DNA of 64,000 bases, taken from contig JALMGJ010000011.1 in assembly GCA_023362775.1 (NCBI GenBank), forward strand, positions 21,750,001 to 21,814,000. The letters are read 5' to 3'. The notes beneath the pieces were generated by a model. That model did no database searches. It had not been told where the DNA came from and worked only from the letters and a program-made list of their open reading frames with translations. Origin of the DNA: Charina bottae. Its lineage: Eukaryota; Chordata; Lepidosauria; Squamata; Charinaidae. Position 1 is the first letter of the stretch. Each line of letters opens with the position of its first letter. Positions 33,813 through 45,200 of the stretch are shown here, in pieces. Position numbers and translations under genes: made by a program.

Positions 33813-34047
33813 TCAACCTCTCTTCTCCATGGAATCTTTCCAGCGATTCAGTTCCTTTCTGATGCCAATGATTGGTAGAAATGGTACAAATAGTTCTTTA
33901 ACTGATGAAAAAAAAAGAAGGGAAAAAAGGTTAGATTTATAAGCGGATTGAACAAACTGCACATACGCCTTATCTGACGAGCTTTATCATCATTCTTTTG
34001 TGAAACTGATCCTCTTCTGGTGGGCATATCGTTGGGGATACAGTACC

Positions 34048-34161
34048 GTTTAGAGCAGTGTTTCTCAACCTCAGCAGGTTCAAGTTGTGTGGACTTCAAC
34101 TCCCAGAATTCCCCAGCCAGCATGCTTAAAGTTGCTGAAGTTGAGAAACACTGACTTAGAG
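34048..34161. mobile_element. hAT-type fold-back MITE, family alpha, copy 4
   Basis: Element 34056-34153 with ends CAGTGTTTCTCAACCTCAGC and AGTTGAGAAACACTG. The flanks GTTTAGAG and ACTTAGAG agree at six of eight positions, consistent with a mutated TSD. Confidence 0.9.
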
Positions 34162-35833
34162 GTTCTATGTACAACTGCAGCAGCAAATCCCTCCTTTTAG
34201 CTTTTGTTTATTTCAGGAGTGAACCGTTTACCATCTCAAAGTTGCCTGAGGCCCCAAAGCCCCCGTTTGAAGCCTCCAGATCCCATTCCAACCATAACTC
34301 CTCAAAGTCAGAGGCACTGTTTTCTAGCAGTGGGAAACTCAACAAAAATGGCCATGTAAACTTTTAACACAGGAGGGAGGGAGGCCAAATTCCCCTGGCA
34401 TTGCCCATTTGGAACCATCATTTTGCCATCTCTAGACACCTCTCTACCCACAAAATTAAAGGCAGTCCCCCAAGACATCAAAACTTTTACTACTTCTGCT
34501 TTGTGTGTCCAAAACCCATATTAAGATAATACAGTACTTATCATAGGACAACAGAAGATTTCCAAAACAGTGTAAAATATTTTGAATGTCCAAAATTCAT
34601 CAGGCAAAATGGTTAAAAATCCAGAAGGAAGAAAAAGAAAGGGAGAGGGAAGACGTGGCTGTTAATTACACCCTGTCTTCGCCTACCTGTTGTTATACAG
34701 ATGTGAAGTGGTGCCTGATGCTGCAATGCCGTGGTATGGAATTCCACTTTCAAGGTTGCTGGCATCACGCCCCCTCATAACAAGGCAAGGATCACCTCTC
34801 AGATCCAGCCAATCTAGCCCTCAAAAAAGTGAGGAGGGGCATGGTCTTGACCACAGCTGGCAGAACTTATGTCAGAAAGTACCTTAACCCAATCCACAGA
34901 CTGAAAGGTCCCAGGTAACACTACAAGAGTTTTCCTGGTCATTGCTTCAGACCCTGCCCACAAAGAGTCAAGACTTTGGCAAATGTGATTGACTTTACCA
35001 GCAAAAGGTTGTGTGAAAAGGTCTACTGGGAAGGCTTCTTGTCCATTTCTGTCCAACATGGGGTGGGTCATCCTAGATGGTGCTGTTGCATGACCACCCA
35101 CTGAAGCTATATGGGTGGAAAAGTATTAGTATTGTTGCTTTAGTGCCACATAGCCGCTGTGTAGGCTCAGACGCAAGCTCTTACCCATGGTGGGTCAGAT
35201 TCACTCTTTGTCTTTCTTGCTTGGGGTTCTGGGTAGTTTATATTAATTAGACGTCATTGTCATAGGCTTCAGACAAGAGTTTTCACCTGTGTGTGTGTAT
35301 TTGTGTGTATGGAGAAAGAAGGAGAAAAAGGAAGAAAGACAGACTTGGAACTTTGCATAAAGACAGAAGAGCAGAGTTTATTTAAAATTTAGGGGGGGAA
35401 ACTAAGTAATCCTGAACCCCAAAAATCTGGACAACCAATTACAGGGCAACAAAGAGATATAGAAAAGAACTCTTTGCCATCCCCCAATGGTCGAAAGTGA
35501 GCAGCCCAGATGTGATGGCCCCACACTGCTCTGTTCTCGTGGCACCCCTGTAAATAGACAACACAGTTCGTTAGACTGCTCGCTTAGAGAGAGCAACCGT
35601 TGACAACAAAGGCACTCTGATTCTACACTTTTTCCAGCTCTATGGGTACTCGATGACGTCACCCTTTAGAGTCCCTCTGTCAAAAATGTTTAGGGCGAGG
35701 GCCCATTCAGCTTCGCCCCGGAGAATGTTGAGAAGAGGTTTTCACACTAACTTCGACAACCCTATAAAAGGCATTCAAAGCAATTGTGGAAATTGTAACG
35801 GCTTGGTGGGAAGTTAGTCGAATTACAGCGCTG

Positions 35834-36157
35834 TTTTTGTAATGTTAGGGGGCGTGGTGGCTCAGCGGGTAAGACGTCAGGCTTGTCGATCGGAAGATCG
35901 CAAGTTCGGAGGTTCGAATCCCTAGCCCTGCGTGCGGAGTGAGCTCCCGCACTAGCCCCAGCTCTTGCCAACCTAGCAATTCGAAAGCATGCAAATACAA
36001 GTAGATGAATAGGTACCACTTCGGTGGGTAGGGGTGGAAGTGTCTTCGGACAACGCTGGCTCTTCAGCTAACAAACGGAGATGAGCACGGGCCCCTAGAG
36101 TCGGACACGACTGCACAAATGTGCGGGGGGAACCTTTACCTTTTTTTTTGTAATGTT
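35834..36157 (+). mobile_element. Sauria-type tRNA-derived SINE with 13-bp TSD
   Basis: Full-length copy. The tRNA-like head GGGGGCGTGGTGGCTCAGCG has A- and B-box-like motifs (GGTTCGAATCC at 35911). A body with CCAGCTCTTGCCAACCTAGC follows, and a 3' region with CTAGAGTCGGACACGACTG shares its core with the BovB 3' end. It ends AACCTTTACCTTT. The direct repeat TTTTTGTAATGTT at 35834-35846 and 36145-36157 is the target-site duplication. Confidence 0.9.
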
Positions 36158-36507
36158 GCTATACGCCGTAGAACTCTTCTCGCCCCTTACGGACTTCATC
36201 TCCCAGGAGGACTTGCGGGAGAGAACGATAATACACTAGTAGCCGCCAGGCTACTTAACATCCTTAAAAAAAAAAAGTCCCATAGAGATAGAAAATGAAG
36301 ATGACCAATTATGATGATATAGTTCTTAAGGGGTAATTTAGCTCCAAAGTAAAGCGCTGAGAGGTATGCGACGTATAAATCAATAGTGAGGCTTAAAGCG
36401 GCATTGTTCTGCCCCCATAATAAGTTATGAACAAAGGCATGGGGAAATGAAGGCTGGCCACTCCCGTCACACCGTGGGGAGGGGAGGAGGAGGAGAGGGG
36501 AGCTAGG

Positions 36508-36529
36508 ACTCCATTTCCCATGATGCCCC
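36508..36529 (+). promoter_or_regulatory. ZNF143/THAP11-type motif in the PPP1R12C promoter
   Basis: ACTCCATTTCCCATGATGCC closely follows the ACTACAATTCCCAGAATGC-type element bound by ZNF143/THAP11 in CpG-island promoters. It contains the in-frame ATGATG at 36520, which argues against using that ATG as the start. Confidence 0.55.
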
Positions 36530-36702
36530 ACAGCCCTTTCCTGCCTCCTCCTCCTCCTGTTTCCCCCCTTTCCTTCCCGTCTCGATACGGAAGCCGAGAG
36601 GCGTTCCTCTGGCTGCTTTTCAGCCTACCGAGGAGCTGGGCCGGGAGGGCCGCCCAGCCGGGCTGGCGGCGGCAACGGTGGTGGCTGCAGCAGCAGAGGA
36701 AG

Positions 36703-36713
36703 AAAATGGCGGC
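36703..36713 (+). promoter_or_regulatory. YY1-type motif over the PPP1R12C start codon
   Basis: AAAATGGCGGC is an exact match to the YY1 consensus AANATGGCGGC and overlaps the proposed ATG at 36706. Such sites sit just downstream of transcription starts and often coincide with initiator ATGs. Confidence 0.55.
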
Positions 36714-37062
36714 GCCGCTCCTCTCCGAGGGAGAGGGCGCCCGGGCGCGGCGGCGGGAGCAACTCCGTGCCTGGGCCGAGGCCGAGGCGGCCGCCGCTGT
36801 TCTTCGCCCGACCCCGCCTCCCGCCGACTCCGCGCCTTCACCCGCTCCGGCCGGGCTGCCGGCGGCGACAGACGAAGCGCTGCCTCCCGCGGCGCCAGGG
36901 ATGGGCTCCGGCGGCCGCCCGCGTGCGGTCCGTTTCGACGCGGCCGCCGAGTTCTTGGCCTGCTGCGCCGGCGCCGAGCTGGAAGCGGCGCGGGAGATGC
37001 TCCGGGCCGACCCGGCCGCCGTGAACGGGACCAACGCGGACGGCATCAGCGCCCTCCACCAG
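36706..37062 (+). CDS. PPP1R12C: PPP1R12C exon 1
   Basis: 119 codons, donor GTAGCC. An Ala/Pro/Arg-rich N-terminus with RRREQLRAW, then the PP1-docking motif region [20 protein letters not shown], then the start of ankyrin repeat 1 ([10 protein letters not shown]). Confidence 0.93.
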
Positions 37063-39794
37063 GTAGCCGCGGGGCTGCGACCCACGAACCCCTGAGGGAC
37101 TCCCGCCATCGCCTCTTGCTTCTCCGCTCCCCTCTTTTGTCCCGGCCGGGCAAAGCACGCCTGCGGAGTAGGCCCCAAGGAAAGGGTTCCTCTGAGCGTG
37201 TACAGAGTGTCTTTGTCTCAGGGCGGAATATCAGAGGCGTCTTTCATGCCAGGGTCATCTCTCTGTGAGGAGGAGAGTGCGAAGCTTCTTGCTTGGTGCA
37301 TTGGAGTCACTAATCTCGGGGCTCAGTTTTGGGATGGGTGATGAGAATCAATTTCGGAGCCTGTTTTCAAAAATGCTTTCCCGCAGCATTTCTCAGCCCT
37401 GGCTGTAGTGGTCTTTATATCTCCATATCTAGGAAGAGGCAGATCCCCTCTAAGGATCTGCCAAGCGTCTATTCCTCATTCCACTGAGCTGCTACTGTTA
37501 AGGCCATCCCATCCTTGCACGTATCTGGCATCGTTTTGAGTTTTATTAGCCGGGTATTAGTTACAAGCAGTGGCTGCTCCTGCTTTGTAAAGTGATAGCA
37601 ACTCCAGCTTGCAAATGGAATAATGTATGCAGGTTGCAGGTGCAGAATGAAAATGAAGGCATGTTCTTCTGCTGTAGCAATTTGGAAGAAGTTATATCAT
37701 TTCAGCACAGGGCAGTTGCATACAGTACAGTGATTTCCCAATAAGTGGAGGGAGAAAAAACATTTCTCAGTCACTTGGTACCTAAAGGGGCATTCGTTTA
37801 TTTCTGGGTGGTTGTTTTTATCTGTTCAATTGTGTCTGATTCTAGGAGACTGCCTGGACAAGTTCCTGCAGTTTTCTTGGCAAGGTTGCAGAAGTGGTTT
37901 GCTATTGCCTCTTTCCTAGGGCTGAGAGGAAATGACTGGCCCAAGGTCACCCAGCTGGCTTTGTGCCTAAGGTGGGACTAGAACTCAGTCTCCCGGTTTC
38001 TAGCCTGATGCCTTAACCACTACACCAAACTGGCTCTCATTTCTGGTTTAATAATCATAAATTTGTGGTACGACTTAGCATCTAACTGGCCTGGTATCTT
38101 TTCTTCCAGTGATGATTGATTGATTATGTGCCATCAAGTCTTTTTTGATTCCTAGCGACCACATAGACAGATCTTCTCCATGATGCTCTATCCCTAAGCT
38201 GTTCTTTCAAGTCTCCCAATGGTGCACCCATCACCACTGTAGCTGAGTCCATCCACTGGTCATCCTCTTCTTCTCTTTCCTTCCACTTTTGAACCTTTTG
38301 CAGAGAGCTGGGTCTTCGCATAATGTGTCCAAAGTAGGATATTGGAGCCTGGTTATTTGTGCCTCGAGAGAGAACTCTGGATTGATTTCTTCCAGCACTT
38401 GAGGAAAAAACTCTCCAATCCTGTTTGTGGTGATCCCGTAGCTGGAGATGTTGGGAATTTGTCTAGAGTCCTAGGATCTTGGAATGCAATTCCTCTTTTC
38501 CTCTTGGTTTTAGAAGTCACTTTCTACATGCAGAGGTCAAGTGATTCATCCTGCTATCATCCCTGAAAGATCAAATAGTGTCATCTCAGGTTCTGCACTG
38601 GTGGGTTCTCACTGTGTTCCTACAGGGACCCTGAAATAGTGGGAAGGACCCGCCTTTTCACCACTCTTTAAACTTCCACTGCTCTGTCTCCAGAACTTTG
38701 GAAACAACCAGCTGCCAGCTTGTAATTTCAAAGGCTGGGTGTGCTGAGCCAAATGCCTTATCATGGCTTGGTGCAGATTGTGTAATCCTGTAGGATTGCC
38801 TTCCCATAGTGAACACAAAGGCTTTCTGAGGAAATGGGTTTCTGCCTTTCCCTGCAGCTCTTGCTGTTTTCATGATGGCTGAAGAAGATGCTGTTGGGCA
38901 GGTCCTAAAAAAAATTCACTCAGGGAAAAAGTGAATTAGAAATGGGTGAGAAGGGCTTTAATGCTCAGCCAATTCATTATATTAGTTTTCTAACTTCCCA
39001 TGATATCAGTCTTGACAATTTACTGTCCCACAGTTCTCCCCATGTGTCTGTATTAGTCATCTGTAGCAAAGTTGGGAGTCAAGAAATTCTCTTTTTGCTT
39101 TCTTTCTTTTCTGGTCACCTGGAGTTGCATGCAAGCAACCAAATGAGCTGCTGTATATGTCCTGTTCTCCTTTTATGAGACACATTTACATAGTATGTCA
39201 AGCCTAGTAGTCACTCCTCACAGCTTTATCTTGCTAACATAGATGACTACCACAAGAAGCCATATACAGTATCAAAATGAAAGCTTACTGTAATGTCTGA
39301 ACTCAATTCTAGCTTATAAAGAATAAAACACTGGTATATTCCAAGTTCGGACATTGTGGTAAGTCTTTTCTTTCAGGTCAGTTTCGCCACTAGCAAGAGG
39401 ACCAAAGGATGAGCAAATGCTGAATTTGCACATCGTTTTAAGCCATTGTTTCCTTAATCATGGCTTGTTGAAAAAGCCACAACTGATAAAATGCATACTT
39501 TGTTGCTACTGGTGTGGCTGTTTTCACATAATTTCGCTCCTGGCCTTCCGGAAGTCTTTAAAGACCTGGTTCTGCCGCCTCGCCTGGGACGAAGGAGGTA
39601 ATAGTTCCTCCTGGGGGTGGTTAGCCCCCTAATACCCTCCTTTTTAAGATCTTCCCATCCTCTGGATTCTTATCTATTTATTATTATATTGTATTTTTAA
39701 GTGTATAGGTTTTTAATATTAATATTAATGTTGTAAACCGCCCAGAGTGTACTGCTGTGGAGATGGGCGGTGATAAATTCGAATAATTAATTAA

Positions 39795-39834
<40 letters not shown>

Positions 39835-42171
39835 GTGTCTCAAAGCCAAATGAACAAAATGATGTTTTACTGTGATAAATGAATCCAGCTGCCCTGTGCC
39901 GAGTTTGTTCATGGTAAGCTAGGTTTCTTTAGAATCTTGGTCTACTATTCTATTCAAATATTGCTAGTCTGATTCTTTTGCGGTCTGCATCATTTGTGAA
40001 CATCGTTTGTGACCATCCAACCCAGGCTTCAAACTCTTACAATCTTCCTTCCCCTCAAGGCTCTCTTCCTTGTTTCTTGAGTAGCCAAGTTCCAGTTGCT
40101 ATTTTCAAAGAGGATAGCAAAATCCGATGTTTCTGAATCAGGAAGTGAGGGAGAGCAATACAGTTCCCACTCTGGCCAACATTGCTTGTTATCACAAGTG
40201 TGTTTAGCACTATAGCCCTCAGTCTTGATCTTGCTGCAGTGTAGATGAATGGACTGAAGGACTCTCATCGTACACATGGGTTCTGATTGGTTGAATATCC
40301 GGGAAGGGTGGCTTTGTTCCCAGTGGCAGGAGATAGGATTAGCTTGCTTTTCCTTCCCTGCTTGATGCCCAAGGCTGGTAACCAGAAAACCGTGAACCAA
40401 ATCTAGCCAGCTATCCTTGTGTCTGTGATCTTCATTGCACTAAAACGGATCTCAAGTCCAGATATTCTCCCTTTGTACCTGGGCAGGGTGGGTTCAGCAG
40501 TCAACCCTAGGACTAATTGATTAGAACAGGGTATCTGTTAAGGAGATCCAGGAACAAGGTTGTCTGTATTGGGTATAAATGTGGCATACTTACTAAGGAA
40601 TATTAGTAATTGCTCTTTGGATTGCAGTTTGTTCTGGATTTCTCCACCAAGTGCCCATAAGACGCAAGGAAAAGTAGTTATGCCTAAAATAAATCTATCT
40701 TCCCTGGGTTTCTCATTAGAAGGCTCTGGGGCTGCTGTCTCCTCTGTACTCTCCCCTGCCCCCCGGCCTTTAATTTCACTCCTGTGAAATTTTCCATTAC
40801 TTCATCCTCTTGAAGCAGTTTGGCTTCTTGCCTGCTCCCCATCCTCCCGCCATCTCCAAATATCAGTTTGTCAAACTGGCTAGGTAGTTGGGAAGGAATG
40901 GGTTCTGCTTTCTTCCCCTGTCAGGGTTGCTGTTCCAGAGTTTAAGGCCAATAATTGGTGGGAAGGGGGTTCATGAGGAAGCGTTTGGGTGGGCCTTGAA
41001 ATGATACTGTGATCTAGAGGCTACCATGTTGAGACTTAAATCCATTATTCCGTATCCTGCATTCTGGGATGATAGGAAAGAGGTCTTGTGCAACATTTTT
41101 TGAGGTACTTGAGGAGTGCTATAATATTCCTCCTCAATCTTCTCAAGGCTAAACATGTCTAGTTCTTTATTCTTCTTTTTGTGGGACTTGATTTCTAATC
41201 TTGTGATCCTTGCCCTTCCCTAACCATGTTCAATTATATCTGGCCTTATATGAAAAAATTCCCTTCTCACCCCTATGGGTGGTATGTGTCTCCTTCAACC
41301 TCAGGTCCTCTACTAGAGGCCTGGGAGTTTGAGGGGTCTGCACAGTATCTTAGCTGTTCCTAGCACTGCATCTTCTGGAGAGAGAGCTCTGATGTTGTTC
41401 CTGGGATCTGTTGGAGCCACTCTCCCAGCTTAGGAGTCAGCCCCAAGTGCTCCTACCACCACTGGGACCACTTTGGCCTTCACTTTCCACATCCTCTCTA
41501 GTTCCTCCTTCAGGCCCTGGTACTTCTCCAGCTTCTCATACTCCTTCTTCCTGACGTTGCTGTCACTTGGCACCGCTGCATCTATCACCACCGCTGTCTT
41601 CTGGTCCTTGTCTACTACCACGGATGTCTGGTTGATTGGCCAGTACCTGCCTGTCCATCTGGATCTGGAAGTTCCACAGGATCTTAGCCCTGCTATTCTC
41701 CATGACCGTCTGTGTAATCTCCCATCTGGACTTGGGAGGGTCTAGCCCAGAGCTTTCCAAACTGTGTGTCGTGACACAAAAGTGTGTCGCCACACACAGT
41801 CTGGTGTGTCGCCACACAACCTGGAAGCGCTGATCATCATCAGCGCTTCCGGGTTTCCCCGCGGCGACACACCAACAGCGGCGTGCAAAAACTCGAAAGC
41901 GGCAGCAGCGCTTCCGGGTTTTTGCGCGCTGCCGCAACGGCGGCACTTATGGGTTTTCCTGCGGTGACACACCAACAGCGGTTGGTGTGTCGCCACGGGA
42001 AAACTTTGGAAAGCCCTGGTCTAGCCCATACGCTGTGCAGATGTTCCTGTACACAATGCCAGCTACTTGGTTGTGCTGTTCAGTGTATGCTGTTCCTTCC
42101 TGTATCTTACACCCTGCCACTATGTGTTGGACTGTCTCTGAGGCCCCTCTGCACAGTCTGCACATTGGGTC

Positions 42172-42216
<45 letters not shown>

Positions 42217-45200
42217 GCATAATGCTATTCTAAGGTAGAATGGTTAAGAAAGGCTTGTCCAAGGTGGGAAATTGATTGGTGCTGCATGATTTATCCTCAC
42301 CCAGCCATCAAGCTCACTGAGTGACATTGGCCTGGTCCTTATCTTTCTATCTTCAGACAGTTGTGAAAATAAAATGAGATAAGAGCCAAGTCTGCTACTT
42401 TTTCTTTCTCTTACTCAGGGGAGGAATAAAGATACAGATGGAATTAGCAGGGAATGATGATGCTTTGTAGAATGCACCAAATGTTTATATTTTCTTCAGT
42501 GTCCTGGAAAATATGAGTGTTGCCTCTGATGTGCCTGCTTCTTGGAACCCTGGCCTTAGCAGCATTCTCTGGATTATTCAGCCTGAGCAAGGGACTGTTT
42601 GGAGGTGATAGGATTGCCATCTTCAGATACACCGAAGGCCTCTCCGCTAGTTCAGCTTCCTCCAAACTGGTGGCCTCCAGATTCGTTGGGACTGGGACCT
42701 TTGCAAGTTGCATCACAGCTGGAAGGTGTCCGGTTGGGGAAGCCAGCTGCAGAAGGCTGGAACCTGATTTAAGAGATTCAAAATATAGAAAGGGAAGTAA
42801 GATAAATGTCAGGAAGAACTGCTTGATCATACTCTTGACTTGGATGACCGCCTGTCAAACGTGTGGTAGTTGCTTTCATGGGATGGGAATTGGTGGATCT
42901 GATGACCTTTGAGATCACTTCTAACTCTGTTTTTGTGCATGGAGCTAGCTGAAACTAGAGCAAAGACTGTATATAGAGATATAGAGACATAGACCTGTTT
43001 TACTCTGCAGGATGTGCCTCCCCTTTTTTAAATTGAGCTGAGGGCCACAATTGACCATTGGTTGGTTTCAGTGTCAGATAATATCACACACTATAAAGGT
43101 GGTAGAGGAGATGATAACTTGGAAGTAACCAGGATAAAGCTAATGATTTTGAACTTTCCCCTTGTGTCATATTAAACATTGTAATTCAGGACAAGCCTTT
43201 GGAGAAGCTTGAAGACCACATCCAAGAGGCAATGGTATAGGGGGCCTGGAAAATCTAATTTTTCAAAGGGAGCTGCTCTGCATATGTTTTAAGAGTTCTC
43301 CTTTCATTAAAAATGCAACCAGTGCTCATTTTCTAGGCAGTGATCACAGAAAGTGATCCTACATGCTTGATACTCACAGCCGTGGACAGGGGGCAATTTG
43401 GCCCTGTTACGGTAGTTGTCTGGTGGTCTTGATGGAACTGCATCCTGTGTTATAGCTGTTCCCCTGACTGGCTTGGGATCTAGTCATTCTCAGAGCCCAG
43501 GAATGTTCTCCTTGCCTTGTGTTGCCAGAGGTCCTGGAAGCTTATTATTTCGGCCAGGTTGTCCTCTGACTTTTGGCAAAGCAGAATTTAGAAGGGCTGT
43601 AGGACCACATGACCTGTGAACAGCTGGAAGCATGTTGCAGGATGAGGCCTGTTTCTTCAATTTCCCTTGGTTCTGAAAAAAGCCTGGGAATTGTGCATAG
43701 AACCAGTTTCCAGAGTGTAGCCATAAATACTCAGAATAGTGGGTAAGCTTGAGACGGATGGATGGATATTTGTGTGGCTTTTATTTTAAGACAGTGTCCT
43801 TCTGTTTTGGCGGGGGAGTGTGTCTAACTTCAACTGAGGATTTAAAAGGTTAAAAATCTGAGAACCTGCAGAGCCATAGCTATTGAATATATAGTCAGTA
43901 TGGTTTCAATTTAAACTAGTTGGGCTCAGAATCTTTTTCCTTAAAGTTGCTAGTCCTTGTAATTATGGATAAATATTTCAGAACAAATGAGCACCATCTC
44001 CTCAATGCTGAGATGCTTTAGTATCCAACAGAGTTTTCCAATATGATGGAAATAGCTGATTTTATTTATTTTTATTTATTTATTTATTCAATTTATATAG
44101 CCGCCCATCTCAAACCAATGACTCAGGGATTCCAACGGCATAATCAGAATTCAAATGTTACAACGTATTTCAGGTTGCAAACATTTCGTTTGCGAGGGGA
44201 ACTGTATATATTTAGATGTTGCGGTCTTTGGAACAGGCAAGTAAACAAGAATGTACTTCTAAAAATACATGATTTCCCTGAGGCAGGGGCATTTTGCAGG
44301 TGGGTGGTTCACACTGAGAGAAAGTCTTGGCACACGGCCACAGCAAGCCTGGGATCCTCGTCCATTACAGTGCTATTACCATCACTCATACTCTCAGCTG
44401 CTCAAATGGATGCGCACAGCTTAGGAGGAGGATCAGGGTCCAGATTCCTGGGTTCATTAGAAAGAAGCAGGGCCTGAGAAGGAGAAGTGGGGTGCTTTTA
44501 TGGCATGGTCAGCTCGAGAATGTTTCTGAGGAGCTTCAGCAACCCAAGTAAATTGTTCTTGGTTGGAGGAAATTAAATCTCTGCATTCTAAGCAGAGGCT
44601 ACTAATGCTGGTTTGGTGACACAGACAGCATCCTCCTCTCTTACCTCCCATGCCACCACTTCCAAAAGGACCCTTTTTACAGCCATGTCCTGATTTCTAA
44701 AATGGGTCTCTCTGACCCGAAGGAGAGTAAGACTAGAGTTCTTTTGAGATAGTAGTCTCATGTCTAGGGTAGAAATAATTTGAATCCGTGTTCTCAAAAA
44801 CTAGCCCATGGTTTTCTTACCTTCAAGAATCCTTACAAAAAATGGAATCTTATTTAGCTCCAGCTAAGCTGACTTGGGGCGCGATGGCTCAGTGGTTAAG
44901 ACGCCAGGCTTGTCGATCGGAAGGTTGGCGGTTCGAGACCTGAGGGCCGCGTGACAGAGTGAGCTCCCGCACTCTCCCCAGCTCTTGCCAACCTAGCAAT
45001 TCGAAAGCATGGAAATGCAAGTAGATTAATAGGTACCACTTCGGTTGGAAGGTAACAGTGTTCTGTGCGCGTCATGCTGTCCACATGACCGCGGAAGCGT
45101 CTTCAGACAGCGCTGGCTCTTTGGCTAAGAAACGGAGATGAGCACCGCCCCCTAGAGTCGGACACGGCTGTGCAGGGGAAAACCTTTACCTTTACCTTTT

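Larger units (their letters stand above)
33836..36480. other. TNNT1-PPP1R12C intergenic spacer
   Basis: Contains one MITE (34048-34161) and one SINE (35834-36157). The rest is non-coding with no recognised element. The short distance makes this the likely home of proximal elements for both the TNNT1 end and the PPP1R12C promoter. Confidence 0.5.
36540..37110 (+). promoter_or_regulatory. CpG island over the PPP1R12C promoter and exon 1
   Basis: A sharp rise in G+C and CpG density in an AT-rich region, covering the 5' UTR, exon 1 and the first bases of intron 1. No TATA box is evident. This is the usual structure of a broadly expressed promoter. Confidence 0.8.

Noticed and set aside
35850..35925. 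tRNA gene
   Set aside because: The A- and B-box-like motifs belong to a SINE head; the element has the full SINE body, an ACCTTT tail and a 13-bp target-site duplication.
36520..36705. Upstream in-frame ATG as the start of PPP1R12C
   Set aside because: It lies inside a ZNF143-type promoter motif and would add a Pro-rich stretch not known in the family. The ATG at 36706 has a better context.
36393..37178. Long minus-strand frame across the CpG island
   Set aside because: An Ala/Arg/Gly-rich frame caused by high G+C opposite PPP1R12C exon 1; no splice or domain evidence.
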